DNA of 44,318 nucleotides. Origin: Lentisphaeria bacterium (GTDB taxonomy: Bacteria > Verrucomicrobiota > Lentisphaeria > JABSQK01). Each line of letters opens with the position of its first letter. The first letter of the stretch is position 1. This document shows positions 36,832 through 44,318 of this stretch, one piece after another. Position numbers and translations under genes: made by a program. The notes beneath the pieces were generated by a model. That model was not told the DNA's origin, did no database searches, and was given only the letters and a program-made list of their open reading frames with translations. Where the stretch lies: positions 1-44,318 of the forward strand of contig JABSQK010000041.1 in NCBI GenBank assembly GCA_013215875.1, written 5' to 3'.

Positions 36832-39123
36832 ATGAAACAGTTTTTTGTCCTACTATCTCTTTTTTCCTGTCTTGCATTATCTGCAGAAACCATTGAAAAA
36901 ATCACCATTGTTTCTTTAGGTGGGCATGTCTCAAACCGTGCTGTACGTTCGTCTATTTCTTTAAGAAAAGGGCAGACTTATAATCCGCAACGAATTTCCA
37001 GCGATATCAAAAAACTATATGCTACAAAACAATACGACAGCATTACTGTTACTGTTTTAAAGACCGGCAAAGAGACAGTAGAGTTAACCATAAAAATACG
37101 CTCCAAGCCAATAATTCGTTCGATTAAATTTAAGGGAAATAAGATATTTTCTGTAAAAAAACTCAGCACGAAATTACTTGTCTTGAAAGATGGTCTTCTG
37201 AATGATGCGCAAATGGCAAAGGATCTGGAAGAAATTGTCGACCATTATCACAAATCCGGTTATGATGGTACAATTGTAAAGCAATCACTGGAATACTCAG
37301 ATAAAAAAGTGTATGTCGATGTTATCTATAACATAGAAGAAAAATATCGTTATAAAATACGCCGTGTGGAATTCATCGGAAATAAGTCAATTCGCTCGGA
37401 AAAATTACAGGAATTAGTAAAAACGAAAGCCAGCAAAATGGCACTGTACACACCTCTACCCTTTGGCTTCTTAAAAGAGGAAAAATTGCAAGAAGACCTC
37501 GATGTTCTTCGGGATCATTATAGTGAGCAGGGATTTTTGGATATGAAAATCAGCAAAGTTCAAAAACTGTACGTGAAAAACAAAGTCATCGTTAAAATAT
37601 ACCTTTTTGAAGGGAAACCATATACAATAAGTAAGGTCCTGATTAATGGCAATGAGCTGATCTCTGATGAAAAATTCTTTTCTTTATTAAAATTGAAACA
37701 AGGCCTGGTTTACCACGATAGACTCAAACGGAATGATTGGAAAAAAATTGTTGACTCGTATCAGCGCTTTGGCTATTTGGATGTGAGAGTCCGTCCTATA
37801 TTGAAGGTAAACAGTGCCAATAAAACAATTGAGTTGATCTATCAAGTAAAGGAAGGCGGACCTTCTCGTGTGCGTGATATAACCATTGTGGGAAATTTTC
37901 GGACACATGATACTGTTATTCGTCGCGAGCTTCAAATACAACCTGGTGATCTTTCAGATAGACGTATTATCGACAACTCAGAAAGGCGTCTGTTGAATAC
38001 TGGCTACTTCGAGTCGGTTAATGTCATCGCTTTAGGAACGGATGATGCAGAAAAAAAAGACCTCCTGGTAAAAGTATTGGAACAAAATACCGGGCAACTG
38101 CGCTTAGGAGTGGGTGTGTCCAGTGACAGCGATTTTGTCGTTACTGCTTCTATCCAGGAATCGAATTTCGACTTGTTTAGCTGGCCGCCTAAAGGTGGTG
38201 GACAGCACTTGTCTATGAATATGCAAACGGGTGAAGAATCTCAAAATTTCAATATCAACTATATAGAGCCCTGGCTGTTTGATCACCGCCTGAGGCTTAA
38301 AACCAGTTTATGGAATTCAGAAACAGAAAATAATCGTGACTGGGAAGAACAGCGTACAGGGGGTAGTATTTCTTTGACAAGCCTGTCACCATTTTTTGAA
38401 GGCTGGCGTCAAACATTTGGATATAAGGCTGAAGACAACGTGATTAAGGATATTGATCCGCTGGGCTACAGTGCAGCATTTATTGCGGCAGAAGAACGCG
38501 AGGAACTGACCAGTGAAGTTTCATTTGGTATGTCGCGTGATACCAGAAACAGTATACGTATGCCACAAAATGGTTACCGCCTGTCTTTCAATACGTCAAT
38601 GCAGCTTGAAGATATTGGCAGTTATATGGACCTCTATAAGGTCGATGTGAATTACCTTCATTACTGGCCGGTATTTGATAAATCCATATTTAAAATTAAA
38701 AGTAGTCTGAATTGGGTGGAAGCCATAGATGGAGACGATTCCGATATTAAACTATTCGACCGTTATTTTACAGGTGGTCGAACAACTATTCGTGGCTTTG
38801 AAGAGCGTAATGTTGGTCCTATAGATTTTTTGCAGGAGGAGCCTGTGGGAGGGCGCTCTAAATTTCTGGCTACTGCCGAATTTATTAAGCCGCTTTATCG
38901 AAAAAAAATATTTGGCGTACTTTTTGCTGATGCAGGTAATGTGTGGGCAGACTCAGGTCATATTGATCTCGACGAATTAAATGTTACACTGGGTTTTGGG
39001 ATAAGGATATTCTTTCCTGGCGTTGGTGCTGTGACTTTTGACTATGGTATTCCTGTAGAGATGGTTCAGGATCATCTGGATGATAATCCTGAGTTTCACT
39101 TTAGCATTGGAAACCTTTTTTAG
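36832..39123 (+). CDS. bamA: outer membrane assembly factor BamA (Omp85)
   Basis: Signal peptide, multiple POTRA repeats, GGRTTIRGF barrel motif, terminal Phe-ending beta strand. Confidence 0.95.
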   Translation: MKQFFVLLSLFSCLALSAETIEKITIVSLGGHVSNRAVRSSISLRKGQTYNPQRISSDIKKLYATKQYDSITVTVLKTGKETVELTIKIRSKPIIRSIKFKGNKIFSVKKLSTKLLVLKDGLLNDAQMAKDLEEIVDHYHKSGYDGTIVKQSLEYSDKKVYVDVIYNIEEKYRYKIRRVEFIGNKSIRSEKLQELVKTKASKMALYTPLPFGFLKEEKLQEDLDVLRDHYSEQGFLDMKISKVQKLYVKNKVIVKIYLFEGKPYTISKVLINGNELISDEKFFSLLKLKQGLVYHDRLKRNDWKKIVDSYQRFGYLDVRVRPILKVNSANKTIELIYQVKEGGPSRVRDITIVGNFRTHDTVIRRELQIQPGDLSDRRIIDNSERRLLNTGYFESVNVIALGTDDAEKKDLLVKVLEQNTGQLRLGVGVSSDSDFVVTASIQESNFDLFSWPPKGGGQHLSMNMQTGEESQNFNINYIEPWLFDHRLRLKTSLWNSETENNRDWEEQRTGGSISLTSLSPFFEGWRQTFGYKAEDNVIKDIDPLGYSAAFIAAEEREELTSEVSFGMSRDTRNSIRMPQNGYRLSFNTSMQLEDIGSYMDLYKVDVNYLHYWPVFDKSIFKIKSSLNWVEAIDGDDSDIKLFDRYFTGGRTTIRGFEERNVGPIDFLQEEPVGGRSKFLATAEFIKPLYRKKIFGVLFADAGNVWADSGHIDLDELNVTLGFGIRIFFPGVGAVTFDYGIPVEMVQDHLDDNPEFHFSIGNLF

Positions 39124-40922
39124 TGGATATTAAAAAAATACGAAATTTTAGTATTATCGCCCATATCGACCATGGTAAATCCACACTGGCCGATCGTTTT
39201 ATTGAGTACACTCAGGTCGTTGATAAACGCGATATGGAAGATCGTCTTCTCGATGATATGGACCTGGAAAAAGAGCGTGGCATAACCATCAAGTCTCATC
39301 CAGTGCGTTTGGAATATAAAGCGAAAGACGGCGAGACCTATATTCTAAATTTGATTGATACACCGGGACACGTTGACTTTGCTTATGAAGTATCGCGGAG
39401 TCTGGCTGCCTGTGAAGGTGCCTTGTTGCTCATTGATGCAAGCCAGGGCGTGCAGGCCCAGACAGTGGCAAATGTGAACCTAGCAATGAAGCAGGATCTG
39501 GCGATCATTCCGGTGATAAATAAAATAGATTTGGCCTCTGCAGATATTGATATGTGTTGTGAGCAGCTTGAAGAAATTTTAACAATTCCATCTGAGGAAG
39601 CAGTTCTGGCAAGTTCCAAACAAGGCATTGGTATAGAAGAGATACTTGAGGCAATTGTTGAACGAATCCCGCATCCTGAAATCACCGGATCTGACGATTT
39701 GAAAGCATTGATCTTTGACTCTGTATATGATAAATACCGTGGTGTGATAAACTACATCAGGCTTATTTCCGGTTCTGTTCAGCGTGGAACATCAGTACGA
39801 TTTTACAGCAACAATTTATCAACAGATGTAAAAGAAGTCGGTTTTTTCGAGCCAAACATGGTACCTCACGATTTGCTTACGGCAGGTTCAGTTGGTTACA
39901 TTATCCCTAATATAAAATCTGCCGAAGAAGCAAAAATGGGTGATACGATAAGTTACAGTAATCGCCCATGCGATGAACCCCTGCCGGGATTTCAAGAAGT
40001 AAAGCCAATGGTCTTTAGCGGCATTTATCCGGTTGAAACAAGTGATTATGAAGCATTGAAACAGAGCATGGCAAAGCTCAGACTGAATGATGCAGCGTTC
40101 CAGTATACTGCAGAGACATCTGCAGCCCTTGGTTTCGGATTTCGCTGTGGGTTTCTTGGTTTGTTGCACATGGAGATTATTCAGGAGCGCTTGCGCCGCG
40201 AATATGACATGGATATTATCGCTACTTATCCAAGCGTGATTTACCATGTATATCAAACCGATGGCACCTTTATGAGTGTGGAAAATCCACTTTTGCTTCC
40301 AGACCCTGTTAGTATTGACCGCATCGAGGAACCCATTGTTAAAGTGCAGATTATGTCACCTGGTGAATACATGGGAGGCATCATGAATCTCATATTGGAA
40401 AAACGTGGTATTTACAAAGAAACACTAAATGTCGACCACCTGCATATTCTAATCAAAGCGGAAATTCCCTTACATGAGATTGTCATCGATTTCCATGATA
40501 AGCTCAAGTCGATTACCAAAGGCTATGGCAGTATGGACTACGAACCCTTGTGTTATCGTGCCGAGCCTCTGGTGAAGCTTGAAATGCAGATCAATCAGGA
40601 GCCCGTCGACGCATTCGCCACGATTGTGCACAGCACGATGGCAGAAAGCCGTGGGCGGCACTTGGCCGAGCGCCTTAAAGAAGTGATCCCCAAGCATCTA
40701 TTTAAGATTGCTGTGCAGGCGACTATCGGTGGAAAAGTAGTTGCCCGCGAAACTGTAAATGCTATGCGCAAAGATGTTACAGCAAAATGCTATGGTGGCG
40801 ATATTACCCGAAAACGCAAGCTTCTGGAAAAACAGAAAGAGGGTAAGAAGAAGATGAAAGCCATTGGCAAGGTGAACCTGCCGCAGGATGTATTTGTAAA
40901 AATTCTGCAATCGGGAGATTAG
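39123..40922 (+). CDS. lepA: elongation factor 4
   Basis: IAHIDHGKSTLADR, DTPGHVDFAYEVSRSLAACEGALLL; GTG start overlapping the bamA TAG. Confidence 0.97.
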   Translation: MDIKKIRNFSIIAHIDHGKSTLADRFIEYTQVVDKRDMEDRLLDDMDLEKERGITIKSHPVRLEYKAKDGETYILNLIDTPGHVDFAYEVSRSLAACEGALLLIDASQGVQAQTVANVNLAMKQDLAIIPVINKIDLASADIDMCCEQLEEILTIPSEEAVLASSKQGIGIEEILEAIVERIPHPEITGSDDLKALIFDSVYDKYRGVINYIRLISGSVQRGTSVRFYSNNLSTDVKEVGFFEPNMVPHDLLTAGSVGYIIPNIKSAEEAKMGDTISYSNRPCDEPLPGFQEVKPMVFSGIYPVETSDYEALKQSMAKLRLNDAAFQYTAETSAALGFGFRCGFLGLLHMEIIQERLRREYDMDIIATYPSVIYHVYQTDGTFMSVENPLLLPDPVSIDRIEEPIVKVQIMSPGEYMGGIMNLILEKRGIYKETLNVDHLHILIKAEIPLHEIVIDFHDKLKSITKGYGSMDYEPLCYRAEPLVKLEMQINQEPVDAFATIVHSTMAESRGRHLAERLKEVIPKHLFKIAVQATIGGKVVARETVNAMRKDVTAKCYGGDITRKRKLLEKQKEGKKKMKAIGKVNLPQDVFVKILQSGD

Positions 40923-40924
40923 GC

Positions 40925-42220
40925 ATGGGCATACTCGCATATCTATTAGTCGCCTGGGGTCTTTGGTGGCTTATCATCAACAAACTCGCTGGTAAGCGTA
41001 TCATGTATAAGAAGCAGCTGAAACTTGCCAGAAAGCAAATTAAAGAAAAAATTCGCTGGAATGAAGATATATTACCTGCCGAAAAGGTCACTGCATTGCA
41101 TGAGCTATGCAGCGAATTGGAACGCTGCATAAAAGAAGAAAAAGATATCGATGTACTTAAGAAGATGCTGACTCGTTCGCAAAAATCATACGAAACTTAT
41201 TTTAAAGAAGAAAACATTGTAGCTGCCAATGTGAGGGATTTTCTAGAGCTCATTTTTGTTGTCGGCGGAGTCGTTATGGGAATTCGCGCCATGCTAGTAC
41301 AACCATTTAAGATCCCCACCAGTAGTATGAGTCCAACCTTTAAGGGCATCCATTTTATTCCTGAATATGGAGAAACCGATTCCTTTGAAGGACATGGATT
41401 TATAAAGCGGCGACTGAGCTGGATGACCTATGGATTAAATTATATAAATGAAACTGCAAAAGTAGATGGGCCTGCCGTTACTGTATCGCTTCGAGAGGAT
41501 GGAACTAGGGGCTATGATGTAAAAGAATACAATCTTCTCATGGGCTTTGATCAGCGAGTCGAAGTGCCTATCGGTGGCGAAAATCATAAGATAAAAAATA
41601 TTCTGCGGACGAATTATGTACAGGCGCTTGAAGTTTATCATAAAAAAGATGCGTTAGAAGTTAACTTGAAACAAGGTGACCATATTCTTAAGGGAAATAT
41701 TTCTGATGGCGACCATGTTTTTGTGGACCGTATCTCATATGGATTTTCCGATCCAAAACGTGGTGATGTTTTTGTTTTTATTACCAAAGGCATCACAAAA
41801 TGTGATATGCAAAACTATTCACATTTACGTGGCTGTTCAGACGAACGTAGTTCTTTGCGCGGCTTTCATTATATCAAACGTCTTGTTGGTATGCCCGGGG
41901 ATACCTTAAAGATTGTAGAGAATCACCTTATGGTTAAAGAAAAAGGTGAATCGACATTCCGCAAATTGACAAAAGATGATCATCCGGCCTTTGAAAAAAT
42001 ATACAGCATGAAAAATGGCTATACCGGGCACAGTGCAGAAGGTGTATTTGCAAATGGTGGCGAATTTAAGCTTGAAGATGATGAATATTTTGCCATGGGG
42101 GATAATACGGATAATAGCTCCGACAGTCGTATCTGGGGTGTAGTCCCACGGGAAAATATCATTGGCAGAGCAATATTCATATGGTGGCCCTTTTCGAATC
42201 GTTGGGGGAGACCTGAGTAA
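40925..42220 (+). CDS. lepB: signal peptidase I with large internal insertion
   Basis: IPTSSMSPT catalytic Ser; HYIKRLVGMPGDTL catalytic Lys; MGDNTDNSSDSRIWG. Confidence 0.94.
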   Translation: MGILAYLLVAWGLWWLIINKLAGKRIMYKKQLKLARKQIKEKIRWNEDILPAEKVTALHELCSELERCIKEEKDIDVLKKMLTRSQKSYETYFKEENIVAANVRDFLELIFVVGGVVMGIRAMLVQPFKIPTSSMSPTFKGIHFIPEYGETDSFEGHGFIKRRLSWMTYGLNYINETAKVDGPAVTVSLREDGTRGYDVKEYNLLMGFDQRVEVPIGGENHKIKNILRTNYVQALEVYHKKDALEVNLKQGDHILKGNISDGDHVFVDRISYGFSDPKRGDVFVFITKGITKCDMQNYSHLRGCSDERSSLRGFHYIKRLVGMPGDTLKIVENHLMVKEKGESTFRKLTKDDHPAFEKIYSMKNGYTGHSAEGVFANGGEFKLEDDEYFAMGDNTDNSSDSRIWGVVPRENIIGRAIFIWWPFSNRWGRPE

Positions 42221-42292
42221 AACTTGAAAACAGGGCCCACAGCTCTATATTCAGCACCTTTTATTAGGTATAACTTTAGGGAAATATAAGAC

Positions 42293-44318
42293 ATGTCTAT
42301 ACAAACATTTAACAAGTTAGTCGCCCGCTATGGTAAGTGGAGCGCAATTTTAATTTTTTGCTTTGTGGGATTACCCATGGTATTCGTATTCGGCACATCA
42401 TTCGACCAGGTGGGTACCGGCAATCTCTTTTCGTTTTCGAAACTTGGCAAACTTGGTACTAAAACGATTACTCAGGACGAATTTGAGAAGCAATTTATCG
42501 CTATCGAAATGCAGGCCTTTACGGCAGAAAATGCAGAAAATATAGGTAGCTACGGTGTAATAAAACGCCGTTTAGAGGATTTTACTCCTCAAATCATTCA
42601 TCGGCTTCGTATTCTAATGGAAGCAGAAAACCTGGGTATGAACCATGTATCGGCTGAACAGCTCCGTGACTACCAAATGAACTGGCCGCCGTTTCAAAAG
42701 AAAATTCAAAAGAGAAATGAAAAAACGGGGAAGATGGAAGATACCTACAAGAGTGAATTTTCACAGGTAAACTATAATCTTTTTATTAAATACTATATTC
42801 CTCGACGTCCGATAACTGTAATAGAGTTTGATAAGCTCATGAAAGACAACCTTATCATCGAACGCTACTATAATATGATCATCAACAAGCTTGTCACTAC
42901 TGAGAAAGAAAACAAGATGAAATTCCTTGCCGATAGTTCGAAGATTATTACAAAATCATCAGAAGTGAGTTACATCCAGTTCATTTCGGACATAAAAATT
43001 ACCGATGAACAAATTAAAAAATCGTATGATGCATTAAAAGATACTGCAGCTTATATGATTCCAGAAAAACGTCAGATGAAAATAGCTATTTTTTCCAGTG
43101 ACATACCCACAATCATGGTTTCCGATAAGGAGATTAAAGATTATTTTGCCAAGAACAAAGACAGTAAATACAGTAAAGATGAAATAAAAGTACAGATCAT
43201 CAAACTTGACAAAAAAATAAATGATAAGGAAGATGATAAGAAAAAGCTCGCTCAGCTAGATAGCATTATTAAACAACTGAAAAGTGGAGCAAGTTTTAAG
43301 AAACTTGCAAAAGAACATTCTACCGATAAGGATTCCAAAGATAAATCAGGTACTATCGATTTCTTTGATCCATTCAAAAAAGAGTATGGTCACGTTGCTA
43401 AGGACATGAAAAAGGGTGAAATTAAAATAAAGACTGGCATATATGGGCATTATATTGTAAAAAAGCTCGCTAGCCGAAAAAAGTATGACAAATTTAATAA
43501 AGATATTGCAGAGCTAATTAAGGAAAGAATCATCCAAGAAAAATACAGTGATTCACTGCTTGTCGATGCTCGTGACCTTTACAAGTCAACGATTAAAGAC
43601 TACCAGAAAAAAGAAGTTCATGCCAGCCATATATTAATCAAAATCGATAAAGCTGCCGATGATAAAACACGTAAAGATAAAATTGCCTATGCCCAAAAAC
43701 TTCTTGATGAAATAAAAGAGAAAGATAACTTGAAGGCGCTTGTTGCAATTCATAGCGAAGACATTGTTTCAAAAGCTAGCAATGGCAGCCTTGGTTGGTT
43801 CACACCCAAAACCATGGTTCCACCATTTGCTAATGCTCTCATATCTATGAAGGAAAATGGTATTTACCCAACCCTAGTTGAAACAAAGTATGGCGTACAT
43901 ATTATCGAAAAGCATGCTGAGCGTAATGAACAGCCGTTCGATTCAGTAAAAGAAGAGCTCATCCAGAAAATAAAAGACCGTAAGAAAGGTATGCGTAAGG
44001 AAGATGCTAAGAAAATAGCCCAATCCTTACTCACTAAGCTGAAAAAGCCCAATAATACACTTAAGCACTTCGAGACGTTTAATGCAGCCCAAAAGACACC
44101 CGTGTATGATACCGGGCTGATAGATCTAAAAGAAAAGTATATTCTTGGACTTCCGGGCGAGGAACACATTAATATCATCGCTGCAGCAAAAAAGTTGAAT
44201 GATAAAAATCCCCTGTCCAAAATCATTGAGCAGAATGATAATTTCTATGTGCTTTATTCTGTAAAAATATTGCCCCCGCAAATTCCTGAGTTTGATTCGA
44301 TAAAAAATAAAATAAAAA
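42293..44318 (+). CDS. PpiD/SurA-like parvulin peptidyl-prolyl isomerase, partial (runs off the 3' edge)
   Basis: Not in the ORF track. ATG at 42293 gives MSIQTFNKLVARYGKWSAILIFCFVGLPMVFVFG (TM anchor); parvulin domain 'HASHILIKIDK...NGSLGWFTPKTMVPPFANALISMKENGIYPTLVETKYGVHIIEKHAE'. Confidence 0.88.
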   Translation, partial: MSIQTFNKLVARYGKWSAILIFCFVGLPMVFVFGTSFDQVGTGNLFSFSKLGKLGTKTITQDEFEKQFIAIEMQAFTAENAENIGSYGVIKRRLEDFTPQIIHRLRILMEAENLGMNHVSAEQLRDYQMNWPPFQKKIQKRNEKTGKMEDTYKSEFSQVNYNLFIKYYIPRRPITVIEFDKLMKDNLIIERYYNMIINKLVTTEKENKMKFLADSSKIITKSSEVSYIQFISDIKITDEQIKKSYDALKDTAAYMIPEKRQMKIAIFSSDIPTIMVSDKEIKDYFAKNKDSKYSKDEIKVQIIKLDKKINDKEDDKKKLAQLDSIIKQLKSGASFKKLAKEHSTDKDSKDKSGTIDFFDPFKKEYGHVAKDMKKGEIKIKTGIYGHYIVKKLASRKKYDKFNKDIAELIKERIIQEKYSDSLLVDARDLYKSTIKDYQKKEVHASHILIKIDKAADDKTRKDKIAYAQKLLDEIKEKDNLKALVAIHSEDIVSKASNGSLGWFTPKTMVPPFANALISMKENGIYPTLVETKYGVHIIEKHAERNEQPFDSVKEELIQKIKDRKKGMRKEDAKKIAQSLLTKLKKPNNTLKHFETFNAAQKTPVYDTGLIDLKEKYILGLPGEEHINIIAAAKKLNDKNPLSKIIEQNDNFYVLYSVKILPPQIPEFDSIKNKIK

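Noticed and set aside
1-44318. CRISPR arrays, rRNA operons, prophage or complete IS elements
   Set aside because: No regularly spaced repeats, no recognisable rRNA sequence, and no transposase, integrase or phage structural genes were seen in the ORF track or sequence.

Overview
The window looks like a chromosomal segment from a PVC-type bacterium. I suspect Lentisphaerae-like from protein style, but this is not proven. Most of it is recognisable housekeeping sequence: metH, xseB, pheS, pssA, bacterial arginyl/leucyl-tRNA-protein transferase, tsaB, rlmN, dnaG, a ROK kinase, map, rplY-pth-rpsF-ssb-rpsR-rplI-dnaB-bamA-lepA-lepB, and a parvulin-type PPIase that runs off the 3' edge. There is also a tightly overlapping ABC-2-type transporter operon on the minus strand next to an N-acetylmuramoyl-L-alanine amidase. 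A small accessory stretch (about 11.7-16.0 kb) carries secreted hypotheticals, a possibly degraded glycan-synthesis gene, a DUF2314-like gene and a DIP1984-like gene. The observations most worth following are: (1) a 192-bp intergenic element at 15835-16026 bounded by an 11-bp perfect inverted repeat, followed by T6, with three internal hairpins and a competing pairing; (2) an orphan 1230-aa protein (16810-20502) with palindromes upstream and a C-terminal module resembling PcfJ-like/PVC uncharacterised proteins; (3) an in-frame TAA splitting an otherwise intact pterin-4a-carbinolamine dehydratase; (4) a fusion of a small tyrosine-phosphatase-like domain with a YchJ/SEC-C protein; (5) a nested stem structure upstream of rplY. 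I saw no CRISPR array, rRNA, convincing tRNA or intact mobile element. All assignments are by eye; no database search was run.
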